Of a stretch of 64,000 nucleotides of DNA, positions 43,455 to 53,573 are shown piece by piece. Position 1 is the first letter of the stretch. Each line of letters opens with the position of its first letter. The position numbers were made by a program, and so were the translations under genes. The DNA is taken from contig CM030941.1 in the NCBI GenBank assembly GCA_018136815.1, positions 1,549,582 to 1,613,581 on the forward strand, written 5' to 3'. The stretch comes from Isochrysis galbana. Its lineage: Eukaryota; Haptophyta; Isochrysidales; Isochrysidaceae. The notes below the pieces were generated by a model. That model was not told where the DNA came from and did not search any database. It saw nothing but the letters and a program-made list of their open reading frames with translations.

Positions 43455-44208
43455 GGGCACCGTATTGCTGTCGGCGTCGCTACTAGAACACAGCTGCTGA
43501 TGCGCAGCAGGCCCCATCGGTCTAGATCATGCCCGCGCGTGAGCCAGCTTGTATGGAGACACGGCCTGCCGCTTCTGCCTCTCACATCATGACACTGCAT
43601 CGTGGATCAAAACCTGCACCCTGACCTACTACGGCTCGTCAACCATCTCAAGACGAGGTAGGAGCTGATTTACTCGGCGACTGGAGGTAAATAGTGAGGT
43701 TTGTGTAGAGAATCAGTGTCCTCTACGCCCCATTCCATAGCTTAGAAGATCGATCCTTGAGCCCTATGGTGCCGTACGTGGCCCGATGACACGTCACCAA
43801 GACTTCACTAGAGATCTGTCGAGCCGAGCTCTTTTGGAGGCCCTTGGACCCCACTCGGCACACCGGGCCATCTTGTGTGCCCCTCCGCCGGCCTTTCCGG
43901 GTGATGAAAAAAAAAGCTCATAATAATTCTTACCGCAATCGCGGCGCATGGAACAACTACCTACACGTAGTATACTTTCTACATCCGCCTTCCTTTGCTG
44001 AGGAGGTGGTCCAGCCCGCCATTTCATCACTCTCCGCCATTCCCGCCGCGCCTACCGCCGATCGTTTCCCTTCCGTCTCCTCGCATATCGAGCCAGTGGT
44101 CATGCTCGATCCGTCAGAGCGTGAGGAGCTGTGAGTCACTAGTAGCATAGCGGGCACCTTCAAGTTTTTTTTAATTTTTTATCAAACACGATGAGAGAAG
44201 GAGCAGCT
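43455..44208. other. Intergenic with two retroposon ends
   Basis: 43910-43990 is an inverted 3' end of the type seen at 32360. 44140-44175 (GCGGGCACCTTCAAG then a T tract) is a plus-oriented 3' end of the type at 16307. No gene. Confidence 0.5.
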
Positions 44209-44374
44209 CCTTTTGGTGGCAAACGGCCCCAACTCTGCCCCGCTATTGATGGCTCACTCAAGCCATTCGGCGAAGTTGGCAAGTTGGCTCGTCGGCCATC
44301 GGCCATCGGCCTTCACTTGCACTTGATCGTCCGGCGCAGCGGGGTGGGCGGAGAGAGAGGAGGGGAGGAGCAGC
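44209..44374 (+). repeat. Tandem unit 1, about 167 bp
   Basis: CCTTTTGGTGGCAAACGGCC to GAGGAGGGGAGGAGCAG. The following unit starts at 44375 and is interrupted by a retroposon at 44391 and a MITE at 45322, resuming each time. Confidence 0.75.
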
Positions 44375-44390
44375 CCCTTTTGGTGGCAAA
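44375..44390 (+). repeat. Target-site duplication, left
   Basis: CCCTTTTGGTGGCAAA, identical to 45257-45272, flanking the retroposon between them. Confidence 0.85.
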
Positions 44391-45256
44391 AAATAATTAA
44401 TGTTATATCCTAGCCAACCCCACTAGCTAATTGGACACAACTTTTCCGTCCCGGAATCCCGCCATGCCTGACGAGCCAGGTGTCCGAGTGCTACCGGGGG
44501 GTGGGGGCACTGCCCCCTCCCCTCGATATTTGTCCTCCCCCCAGTGCACGCACCGACCCCGCGCACCCCAGCACGTCCTCTCCTCGAGTCCACGCTGGGG
44601 GAAAACCCCTTTCGGGTAAAAGCAACGCAGGGGGGGGGGGCACTCGTGAATAGGGGCCCAGGAGCGCTAATCTCTCCTCGCCGAAGCGAGTGGCCGCGGC
44701 GAGCCGCGGCCCTTCCCTCCTGGCTCTGGCGCCCCCGTCTTCTCTTACCCAAACGGGGCGAGAAGACACGTTTCTGCCGGAGGGGAGAGCTGCCGCTCCC
44801 CCCTCCCCTCTCTCTTCCCTTTTCCTCCTCTCTTCCCTGCGGCGGGGGCCCATGGCGCGCGCCTGCGGCCCCTCTTCAGGTCCCCAGGAGGCCGGCAGGG
44901 GCCTGGGAGCGCAGTTCAGGGGGCAGGTGAGACTGGGGCATGGCCCTGGCCCCTCCTGCCTCTCCCTCGTTGGCTCTCGAGCCCCTGCCAGTCGACTGGA
45001 GCTGGCTGGGGGGTCCTGATCAGGGGGGCCCAGGGGGAGGAGGGGCTGGTCAGAGAGATGGGCAGGCCACGACGGGCCAGGGCGGGCGAGTCAGGCGGGC
45101 CTGTGGGGAGGGGAATGGGTCAGCAGGGCAGTGTGCTCCTGGCAAGCCATCAGGCGTGCCAGGAGAGTGGGTGGTTCCTCCCCCATGGCAGGGGAGGAGT
45201 GGAGAGAGAGGGGGGCTCGTGCCCCCCCATGGGCGAACTAAGTATAAACTTAGTTG
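44391..45256 (-). mobile_element. Complete hairpin-headed retroposon, 866 bp
   Basis: Flanked by a 16-bp direct repeat. The 5' end (minus strand) is the perfect hairpin AACTAAGTTTATACTTAGTT (45255-45236), with 7-bp arms and a TTTATA spacer. The 3' end is GTTGGCTAGGATATAACATT followed by a short ATT tail. The interior is GC-rich with two poly-C tracts and no convincing ORF. Copies of parts lie at 10798, 32503, 46114-47695, 59345 and elsewhere. It behaves like a SINE or a deleted LINE copied by target-primed reverse transcription. Confidence 0.85.
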
Positions 45257-45272
45257 CCCTTTTGGTGGCAAA
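45257..45272 (+). repeat. Target-site duplication, right
   Basis: Second copy of CCCTTTTGGTGGCAAA, continuous with the rest of tandem unit 2 (ACGGCCCCACCTCTACCCCG). Confidence 0.85.
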
Positions 45273-45321
45273 CGGCCCCACCTCTACCCCGCTATTGATG
45301 GCTCACTCAAGCCCTTCGGCG

Positions 45322-45713
45322 CAGTGATGGTGCATCAGTACTGACGTCAGTTTTTTACATCAGTGTCAGTTCACCTCAAGCTGACAACTGATGTCAGTTG
45401 TCAGTTGTCAGCAGCTTGGAGCGGGGAGAACCAGAGAACCAGCCAATTTGGGGTTCGAACACGTGCCCAGCATCGCACACTGCACGCACAGAGTAACCTG
45501 AGCCGCTTGGGGCCCGTTGTCGGACAAGGAAGGGGCGTTTTGTGGTATTTAGATTTGCAACGAAGACACAGGTCACTGATGTTAGCTGATATTCTGCTCG
45601 CTCAGAGCCTTTGATGTGATGTCAGCTGGTGGACCTCATCGGCTGACATCAGCTACTGATGTCAGTGTTAGCTCGAAGTTGGTGTCCGCTGACGGACTGA
45701 TGCACCATCACTG
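45322..45713. mobile_element. Non-autonomous hAT-type MITE, 392 bp
   Basis: Perfect 18-bp terminal inverted repeats: CAGTGATGGTGCATCAGT at 45322-45339 and its complement at 45696-45713. An 8-bp target duplication, CTTCGGCG, lies at 45314-45321 and 45714-45721. The CAGTG end and 8-bp duplication are hAT hallmarks. The ends are rich in TGATGTCAGT/ACTGACATCA subterminal repeats, likely transposase sites. No coding capacity. Confidence 0.93.
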
Positions 45714-45721
45714 CTTCGGCG

Positions 45722-46099
45722 AAGTTGGCAAGTTGGCTCGCCGGCCATCGGCCATCACTTGCACTTGATCGTCCGGCGCAGCGGGGTGGGCGGAGAGAGA
45801 GGAGGGGAGCGGGCCGCGCTCCACGACCTTATCGTTATAACGATAGTTGGGCTCCCGAGGCCCGAGGGGTAGGTGGCAAAGACTCCCTACTCCCCTGCCC
45901 CTCCGCCCTCCGCCGCCGCGCCGCAGCCCCTGTCCCTGTCCCCTGTGCCCTGGTGGCTGGTGGGCCTGGGCGGACGCGGCGGACATTGTGGCCGAGCTTC
46001 CGAGCTTGCACGGCGCGTGGGCGCGCTCACGCCCCTGGTTTTCGCGCTAGAGTATCCCCACCCCCCCTTCCCGCGGCCATCCGCCTACCACCTACCACC
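45722..46099. other. Remainder of tandem unit 2 and GC-rich sequence
   Basis: Tandem unit 2 resumes at 45714 (CTTCGGCGAAGTTGGCAAGT) and runs to about 45813. A further hairpin-like palindrome, TATCGTTATAACGATA, lies at about 45829-45844, possibly another retroposon head. No gene. Confidence 0.5.
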
Positions 46100-46113
46100 T
46101 TAAATTCTCACTA
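46100..46113 (+). repeat. Target-site duplication, left
   Basis: TTAAATTCTCACTA, repeated at 47696-47709 on the far side of the retroposon. Confidence 0.8.
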
Positions 46114-47695
46114 GAACTAAGTTTATACTTAGTTCGCCCATGGGGGGGCACGAGCCCCCCTCTCTCTCCACTCCTCCCCTGCCATGGGGGAGGAACCACC
46201 CACTCTCCTGGCACGCCTGATGGCTTGCCAGGAGCACACAGCCCTGCTGACCCATTCCTCTCCCCACAGGCCCGCCTGACTCGCCCGCCCTGGCCCGTCG
46301 TGGCCTGCCCATCCCTCTGACCAGCCCCTCCTCCCCCTGGCCCCCCCTGATCAGGACCCCCTAGCCAGCTCCAGTCGACTGGCAGGGGCTCAAGGTGCGG
46401 GCCATCAAAAGTCCCAGTGCACCACCCGAACACGGGGGGAAATTACCCCCCGCATATATATATGTTATATTTCCTAGAGTATTCGACCCCCCTCTCCGAC
46501 CCCCCTCCCCCCCCCACACACACACACTCAATTGCATCGTGATCACAGCAGAGTAACCTGCACCTTGAGCTTCCTCAGCTGTGAGAGCATTGGCTGGCTC
46601 TCCGCGCCAATAGGGTTGCACGAGAGGTTTACCGACGACAGCCGGAAGCTCCGCGCGAGCTCGCACAGGCGCTGCACGCCCGCCGGTCCGATCCGGTTGC
46701 GGTCGAGGATGAGCGTATGGGTCCTCCGACACGCTCCTGCCTCAAGCACGCGACAGACCATGTTGGGGGAGCTCGGCGGGGAGGGGGGGGGGGGGGACTC
46801 GGCGGCGGGGGGAAGGGGGGGGGGACTCAGGGGGGGGGGGGGGACTCAGCGGCGGGGGGAAGGGGGTCGAGAATAATCATACCGTCAGGGGGCCCAATCT
46901 TTTCACAAGCAGTGTGACCTTTTCACAGGAGGCGTCTGTGAAAAGCCCAGTGAAGTGTAGGGGGGGGGGGGGGCAGTCACAATGGGGACGGTCGAAGTCC
47001 CGCGCCTTTTGGCGCGGAGGAGGGGGGGGGTATTGGAAGTCACAAGTGTCAGAGCGGGGACGGTAGAAGTCCCCTCACCTTTCGAGAGCCAACGAGGGAG
47101 AGGCAGGAGGGGCCAGGGCCATGCCCCATCCTCACCTGCCCCCTGAGCTGCGCTCCGAGGCCCCTGCCGGCCTCCTGGGGACCTGAAGAGGGGCCGCAGG
47201 CGCGCGCCATGGGCCCCCGCCGCAGGGAAGAGAGGAGGAAAAGGGAAGAGGGAGGGGAGGGGGGAGCGGCAGCTCCCCCCTCCGGCCTCCGGCAGAGACG
47301 TGTCTTCTCGCCCCGTTTGGGTAAGAGAAGACGGGGGCGCCAGAGCCAGGAGGGAAGGGCCGCGGCTCGCCGCGGCCACTCGCTTCGGCGAGGAGAGATT
47401 AGCGCTCCTGGGCCCCTATTCACGAGTGCCCCCCCCCCCCCTGCGTTGCTTTTACCCGAAAGGGGTTTTCCCCCAGCGTGGACTCGAGGAGAGGACGCGC
47501 TGGGGTGCGCGGGGTCGGTGCGTGCACTGGGGGGAGGACAAATATCGAGGGGAGGGGGCAGTGCCCCCACCCCCCGGTATCACTCGGACACCTGGCTCGT
47601 CAGGCATGGCGGGATTCCGGGACGGAAAAGTTGTGTCCAATTAGCTAGTGGGGTTGGCTAGGATATAACATTAATTATTATTATTAATATTATTA
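46114..47695 (+). mobile_element. Hairpin-headed retroposon containing an LRR-coding segment
   Basis: A 14-bp direct repeat bounds the unit. The 5' hairpin is at 46115-46134. The 5' body (to 46393) and 3' body (from 47086, ending in GATATAACATTAATTATTATT plus ATT repeats) together equal the 866-bp element at 44391. The break falls exactly within GGGGCTC/GAGAGCC. The 692-bp segment 46394-47085 is absent from the other copy and carries a leucine-rich-repeat frame. Confidence 0.8.
46543..46761 (-). pseudogene. Leucine-rich-repeat protein fragment
   Basis: From ATG 46761-46759: HTLILDRNRIGPAGVQRLCE, then LSSVNLSCNPIGAESQPMLS and QLRKLKVQVTLL before the stop. Two repeats of the ribonuclease-inhibitor type (L.LDRN.IG..G...L). 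Upstream on the minus strand there is only poly-C/G sequence, so the N-terminal part is missing. It lies inside the retroposon at 46114-47695. Confidence 0.65.
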
Positions 47696-47709
47696 TTAAA
47701 TTCTCACTA
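47696..47709 (+). repeat. Target-site duplication, right
   Basis: Second copy of TTAAATTCTCACTA, immediately after the ATT tail of the retroposon. Confidence 0.8.
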
Positions 47710-48005
47710 CCAGCTACCCCTATTATACCAGTAGTACTACTATTGTGACCTCTCACGTTATTATCGAAATAGGCCCACGCGCCACGCGCTGCCGCGCGTG
47801 AGTGAGCGTGTATGTGAGTGTGGGCGTGGTTGCCCGAGCGCCCGAGCAGAGATGATACTGGCGGGGAGGGGGGGAAGGGGGGGAGGAAGGGCCGTGGCGG
47901 AACTCCGCCTCCGGCGGCGCCGACGTGCTCCTTTTCCCCTCCCCTTTCTCTCTCTGGCCTTCACCCTTCTCCTTGCCTTCCTCGGCAGGGTGTGAAAGCG
48001 GGCGT
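47710..48005. other. PRORP 5' region
   Basis: A pyrimidine-rich run ending in TTCCTCGGCAG (acceptor at 47988) lies 18 bp before the PRORP ATG, and a donor-like GCGTGAGT is near 47798. A 5' UTR intron or an upstream exon is possible. No other gene. Confidence 0.4.
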
Positions 48006-49943
48006 ATGCGTAGCGCGGACTCGCTCTACCCCCCGCGCGACAAGCACACACGCAAGCTATGGGACTCTCTCTGCAAATTCCGCAAGAGCGCGGGCAGCGG
48101 CCGGCATGCTGCCACCGAGTTGGAGCTCTCCGCCCTCTCAAGCTACATGCGCGCGTGCGCATATCACTACTGCGAGCGGCTTGGATTGACAGCGCAGAAA
48201 CTCGAGAAGCAGGTTGGACCCAAGCTCCTCACCTCGGTGCTCATCAGCCTGCCCCAGCAAGAGGCCAAGGGAGCTGCAGAGGGTACGGAGGCCGGCTGCA
48301 AGCGCAAGGCAGAGGCAGAGGCCGTCGCCGACGACGCCTCGGACACACCCACCCAGGGCGCTTCTGCTCAATTCCTCGATGCCGATGCTTCCAAGGAGGC
48401 CCACGCGCATCAGGCAGCCCTCCAGAAGGATTCCATCAAGGAACTCCACATGTGTGCCAAGAGTGCCGATGCGACGGGCGCGATCGCCGTCTTTGAGAAG
48501 ATGCGCGCGGCTGGAATCCCGCTGCGCGACGCGGAATGTGCTCTACTCCTGCATCTGTGTGGTTCCACCGACCCTCCCCTGTACAACGAGGCGATTCGAG
48601 TCTGGGAGGCGGCGCGTGTCACCTCCACAATGCTGAAGGAGCCAAGCTGGTCCAGCTTCATCCGAGTCCTTTGTGCCCATGGCGATGTGGTACGGGCGGA
48701 CGCAGTTCTGCAGGAGATGACGACCAAGTGTGTGGGTAAGCTACGCCTGCGGTCCATCTCGCCTCTCATTTGTGCCGCCGCAGAGCGGGGAGATGCCGAG
48801 CTCGCCGCCTCGGCTTGCAAACGGCTGGAGGCTGCGGGGATCGAACCGACGGAAAACGAGTTTGTCCATTTGGCGAGGCTTCACGCCCGTCGCACCGATG
48901 TCGACGGCATGGAGCGCCTCCTCCACTCGATGATGTCGACGCTTCCCTCCCTCTCGAGGCAGGGGATCGATGACCTGCTTGCTGCCTTTGATCTCGCGAG
49001 TACCGGCACGCTGGACAGCAATGCGCCGAGGAGTGGCAAGGGAATACCAACGGGGAGGGTCTCCTCGTGGCCGTGGATTGCTTCCATGGCGAGTATCGAT
49101 GGCAATGGGCTGTGCTCCTTAAGCGGTGTGCGCCTGCGACGGGAGGCCGTGGACGCGCAGGAGAGGGCCAAGTTGTGCCAGGCGGTCGAGCGCCTGGCGA
49201 ACGGAGCGCGAGGCTTTTCGGCCTACACAAAGTGGGTTGCCAACAATGGCCCGTGGGACTTTGTGCTCGACGGTGCCAACATTGGATTCTTCGGGCAGGG
49301 CCGCCAGTTGAACCTGCTGCGCGCACAGGCTAAGCAGCAATTTGAGGCACAGCAATTGAAGCAAGCTGTGCCAGGGGCGGCCGGCACGGAGCAGCCCGCT
49401 CGGGAAGACTCACCCCATGCGGTGGTCGAGCGCGATCGTGAAGAGGTGTTCGACTTGGTGCACATTGATAGCGTGTTTCGGACGATGCGACGCGTGGGAT
49501 CCGACTCGCCGCAGCGAGTCCTCATCGTTCTTCATGAGAAGCACACCAGCGGGCGCTCGCAATCCGATCAGGAGATCATCGAGCGGTGGCGCAGCGAGGG
49601 CGCTCTGTACACAACACCGCGTAAGCAGAACGACGACTTGTATTGGCTCTATGCAGCGCTTGCGTCTGGCGACGCATGCTCCGTTGTCTCCAACGATCAG
49701 ATGCGTGATCACTCCTTTGGCATGCTGTCTCCCCGCTCCTTTATGCGCTGGCGCGAGCGGCACGTCGTGCGCTTCTGCTTCCGGGAGTGGAGCGACGAGC
49801 CAACCATCCAATTTCCGAAGCCTTACACCGCCGTGATCCAGCTAGATCCTCCTAGTGGCGCATGGCACATCCCAAGTTCGGAGCCTGATGGGCCATGGCT
49901 CTGTTTGCGTCGGGAGCGTCCCGAGTGTGTCAGCACTCACTGA
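48006..49943 (+). CDS. PRORP: Protein-only RNase P (PRORP)
   Basis: 645 residues from ATG 48006. The PPR domain covers about residues 140-320 (SADATGAIAVFEKMRAAGIP, GDVVRADAVLQEMTTKCVGK, CKRLEAAGIEPTENEFVHLA). A central zinc-binding linker follows. The NYN metallonuclease has VLDGANIGFFGQG (first Asp, about 421), RKQNDDLYWLYAALASGD (Asp pair, about 543) and SVVSNDQMRDHSFGML (about 562). The family removes 5' leaders from pre-tRNA without an RNA subunit. Metal-binding Asps are all present, so it should be active. An Ala/Glu-rich insert precedes the PPRs. A likely splice acceptor just upstream means an N-terminal targeting exon could be missing; thus nuclear or organellar location is open. Confidence 0.93.
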   Translation: MRSADSLYPPRDKHTRKLWDSLCKFRKSAGSGRHAATELELSALSSYMRACAYHYCERLGLTAQKLEKQVGPKLLTSVLISLPQQEAKGAAEGTEAGCKRKAEAEAVADDASDTPTQGASAQFLDADASKEAHAHQAALQKDSIKELHMCAKSADATGAIAVFEKMRAAGIPLRDAECALLLHLCGSTDPPLYNEAIRVWEAARVTSTMLKEPSWSSFIRVLCAHGDVVRADAVLQEMTTKCVGKLRLRSISPLICAAAERGDAELAASACKRLEAAGIEPTENEFVHLARLHARRTDVDGMERLLHSMMSTLPSLSRQGIDDLLAAFDLASTGTLDSNAPRSGKGIPTGRVSSWPWIASMASIDGNGLCSLSGVRLRREAVDAQERAKLCQAVERLANGARGFSAYTKWVANNGPWDFVLDGANIGFFGQGRQLNLLRAQAKQQFEAQQLKQAVPGAAGTEQPAREDSPHAVVERDREEVFDLVHIDSVFRTMRRVGSDSPQRVLIVLHEKHTSGRSQSDQEIIERWRSEGALYTTPRKQNDDLYWLYAALASGDACSVVSNDQMRDHSFGMLSPRSFMRWRERHVVRFCFREWSDEPTIQFPKPYTAVIQLDPPSGAWHIPSSEPDGPWLCLRRERPECVSTH

Positions 49944-50612
49944 CTGCGCGTGGCGGGCTGCTTAGGCGGCAGCGCCTACTGCGACGGATGCGCGACCCAT
50001 GCTACTGAGGCGTGCGGGTGTGCTTGGCCTTTGCACTTCTCATGGAGGAGTGTGTCACGGGTGCTCGCGGCCACTGGCCACTGGTGAGTTATTCATACTC
50101 GCACACGGGCACTGAGCGATACCTTGACCCCCAACCTATCTACACTCCCACCCCCCACCCCATGGTCAGCTCTGCGCTGTAAGTAGTAGAAGGAGCACTA
50201 CGAAGGGCATGGTGCCTAGTTAGGGGTTGGGATCCCCCGGCCCCCTGAGCGCTAAGTAAGGGTTGGTGGTTGATTCCTTGCGAGGGTTAGCAGTTAGCAG
50301 GGTGTATCTAGGATTAGCGGTCAGTCGGACATCAAGCAGATTTGTTTTGGGGAGAAGCAAGACAATCCCAACAAGTTGCAAGTTGTTGTGGCCTCGCTCG
50401 AGCACGTAAGACGTGAGGCTGTCGCATCCGCGAATCGCAAGCATCGAACTCGTTATAATTCTCTTCGTTCGACACGTACTGTGTACAGTCATAATGCCCT
50501 CCAAGTGGGAGCTCGAATCCCCCTCGGAGCTACTAGTAGCTAGTAGGACCGCTTACGGCGATCTTGATATCTTGATCTTCCGTACATTATCTGGTGGGAG
50601 CTCCCAGGCCTA
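49944..50612. other. Intergenic
   Basis: No gene or repeat recognised apart from an AGGGTTGG/GGGTTAGC cluster at 50222-50300. Confidence 0.4.
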
Positions 50613-51070
50613 GAAAAAAATTCTTGAAGGTGTCCGCTAAGCTATACACTCCCACACTCCCGTGTTCCCTCCGACATCGCCTTTACCCCTACCGCTACTC
50701 TCCCTTCCCGCTCCCCCCCTCGTTCCGTTTTCTTCGGTTTTGGGGGGTCGGCTCGTCGGCTCGTGTACACTACACACTACTTCGAGCCTCGCGTTGGGGG
50801 GAGGAGGGGTGGGGCGGGCTCCTTGCGTTGGTTTATTTATGGTGTCCGAGGGCTGTGTTCGCCCCTGTGTGGGGGGCCGGCCGTTCGGCCTCCCCCATTG
50901 GGTCATTTGGTCGCGGGCGCTGCATCTTCCGCGCCCAGTTTTATCCCTGATCGCTCTGTTCGGTTTCGTTTGTTAGTCTGAATATATGCTCCATTTTTAA
51001 TCGTTCAGTTAGTGTGAGTTTGCGGCTTGGTACTAGTTCTAGTTCGTTGTCGTCAAGGTCGTTTTCCTTC
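50613..51070 (-). mobile_element. Non-LTR-like element, 3' fragment
   Basis: On the minus strand the end of the C-terminal domain (DDNELELVPSRKLTLTERLK, about 51060-51000) is followed by a 3' UTR closely matching 16310-16620. The shared end is TTCTTGAAGGTG with an A tract (plus strand). It is cut off at 51070, exactly where the next element's hairpin starts. Confidence 0.65.
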
Positions 51071-51550
51071 AACTAAGTTTATACTTAGTTCAGCATGGGG
51101 GGGCGCCTCGCGTCCCCCCTCTCAGGCACCAATTCCCCTCCGGGTTGCCTGTCGGTCATCCCCATGCTCTGCCTTCTGGCATGAGCAGGGCACTCAACAC
51201 AACCACCCAGACCCCCAGTGGGCGCGGGTCGCGAGCCGCACTCCCAGGCCCGCTTGGGCCTGCTCTCGTACTGACTCCCCCCCCCCCATCCCTGGTCGCC
51301 AGGCAGACAGGGGCCTCTGGGCGGCACCCAAGGCCACCGAGGCAAGCGTGGGCGTGGGAGAGGCAGGGGGGGCCAGGGGCTGAGCCCCAGCCTCCACTGC
51401 CCCCTGAGCTGGCCCTGCTGGCCCTCTGGGTGCCCCCAAAGGGGACCTCTGAGAGCAAGCCGTGGCGCGCCGCATGGCGACGCGCCGCAGGGAGAGAGGT
51501 GGATGAGAGCGAAGCGAGGGAGAGGGGGGGATTTAGCCGGCTTGCCTTCA
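51071..51550 (+). mobile_element. Hairpin-headed retroposon, 5' part
   Basis: A perfect hairpin at 51071-51090, then CAGCATGGGGGGGCGCCTCG and a body matching 19990-20400. No ORF. Confidence 0.7.
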
Positions 51551-51834
51551 TTTGGTCTCCTTTCCCTCAGGGTTTCTTCCCCTCCCGTGGGGACTCTCAC
51601 CCTACCATGAGCCCCCCCCCGCGAGCACCCCGAAGGAGAGGCCCAGAAGCACGCATGTACGCGACGAGAACGGCGTCGCCTTGGCTCGGCATGAGGGCGC
51701 GCCCCGAGAGGGCTTGGTAGACGCCCACGCCGAGCACGGCGTAGCCCACCGCCCGGTGCACCCCAACCAGCACACCGCCCCGGCGCCCCCGCCCTGCGGT
51801 CCTCCCGCCGCCGCCGCGAGCGCGCGCGCGATGA

Positions 51835-52290
51835 CGCCGGTCGGCCTGTTCGACGTCGCTGGGCTCGTCCTGGACTATCTGCCGTTACCGTCACAGGCCA
51901 CCACACAGTCGGATTTCTCTGCGCAAAGGAAGGTCCCAACATCCTCTCAGAGTCTGTCCTCATCGACTCTCTGGGCATTGAGGTCCATAAGCGTCCTGCC
52001 CCCTCCGCCTCCGAGATCCTCTTCCCCGACGGCTCCGCCCTTCCCCTCCGCCGCACCAACGGCCTCTACTACGTCAGCGTCGCTTTTCACCGCGCCCCGA
52101 TCGCTAACACCGCCTCTCTCATCAACGCAAGCGACGCCGCCCTTCTCTGGGCTGCCCGCCTCGGCACCAACTCCGCCGGCCTCGCCGCCACCTCCCGCGC
52201 CACGCACGGCATCCACCTGGACTCCCTGTCGCCTGCCCAACGCGCCGCGGTCGATCGACTCAAGCATTCCACGCGCCATCGCGCAAGCCC
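51835..52290 (+). pseudogene. Copia-type protease/pre-integrase fragment
   Basis: One plus frame reads AVTVTGHHTVGFLCAKEGPN, LIDSLGIEVHKRP, RRTNGLYYVSVAFHR and ALLWAARLGTNSAGLAATSR. This is the order of the copia section between protease and integrase (NGLYY, then LWH.RLG). The usual zinc-ligand His residues are altered. It abuts the oppositely oriented copia fragment at about 52375. Confidence 0.45.
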
Positions 52291-52374
52291 GCCACGCACC
52301 CGTCCGCAGTACACCCATCCGCTGCCTCGCCACAAAGCCCGCAGCTCTCTTCATCTGCGACGGATTCGGCCCGC

Positions 52375-53573
52375 ACACCGCACCCTCCCCCGTCGACAGC
52401 AACCATCTGATGCCCTTTGACGTGCTTGAGCGTGAGGACCTGTTTAGCGACGAGGTCGCGCAAAAAGGCTCCTGCACGCAAGATATGCTTAGTCTTCTTG
52501 AAAGCCACCGGATCAAAAGCCATGTCTACGGCGGACTTGGAATCCGAGTAAACGATCGAAGGGCCATTAAGAAGAATGCCGAGATCCGTGATGAGGTCCC
52601 GAATAAAGATGAGATCTTTGGCGGTAAGCATCGCGCCAAAATACTCAGCCTCGGCACTCGAGAGAGAAACGGATCGTTGCATCTTTGAGAACCATTGTAT
52701 GGGGCAGCCGTAGAAGAAGAAGAGGGCGCCACTACATGAGTACTTTGCTTCCCAATTTGAATCCACAAAGGTTACAAAGGACATCTTTGGATTGGGAGCA
52801 AAGTGTAGGACGCGGTCTTTGGAGCCCCTGAGGTATATGAGCGCTCGTACGGCCGCGTGGAAATGGGTAGCACCGGGATTAGTCATGAACCGGGACAACT
52901 GGGAAGCCGCATAGGCCAAATCAGGTCGAGACATATTGACATATTGGCGAGCCATAAGAGGCCGCCAACGATAGCCATGTAGGCCTCTCGACGAGGCGCC
53001 ATGGCGTCGTACTCGGGGGACCCGACTTCAGGCGAATCAGTTGGGTCAAGGAGGGTCTCACCCAAAGGAGCATCGAAACTCCGTGTGTTGTTTTCACCGA
53101 TGAAGGATTCATGACGCTGGAGGAGGTCCGAAATATACAGGGATTGTGAGAGAGTAATCTCACGGGTGTCCCTATTCCGGGTGATAGCAACGTTCAAAAT
53201 CCATGAGAGCTCACCCTTGTCTTCAATTGGAAAACGTGTGCCGAGATCTTTCACGAAGGTTTCGCGTAGAGAGGGGTCATTTTCGACGATAAGGGCGTCG
53301 TCGACGTAAACGAGGACCCATAGAACGCGATCACCGTTCGTATACAAATATAGGCACACGTCGATCGTGGACCTTGCGAACCCCCACTGGAGTAAGAAGC
53401 TCGTTAGCAGAGCAGCCCATTCTCGGCCGGCTTGCTTCAACCCATAGAGGGATTTGAGGAGCTTGCAAACAAGACGTCGGCCTTGACGATCATAGTGAGG
53501 GCCTCCAGGGGGTGTACGCATATAAAGGGATTTCTGAAGGTCAGCCTGAAGATAAGCCTGTCTCACATCAATG
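52375..53573 (-). pseudogene. Copia reverse transcriptase-RNase H fragment, one frameshift
   Basis: The minus strand encodes RVT_2: RQAYLQADLQKSLYMRTPPG, CKLLKSLYGLKQAGREWAAL, then VLVYVDDALIVENDPSL with the YVDD catalytic pair. After a frameshift near 52945 comes NMSRPDLAYAASQLSRFMTN and the RNase H part SLSSAEAEYFGAMLTAKDLI, YSDSKSAVDMAFDPV and KTKHILRAGAFLRDLVAKQV. The 5' side ends abruptly in a GA microsatellite at 53573 and the 3' side at the inverted copia piece. It may have been part of the same family as 8560-10800, which lacks this half. Confidence 0.85.
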
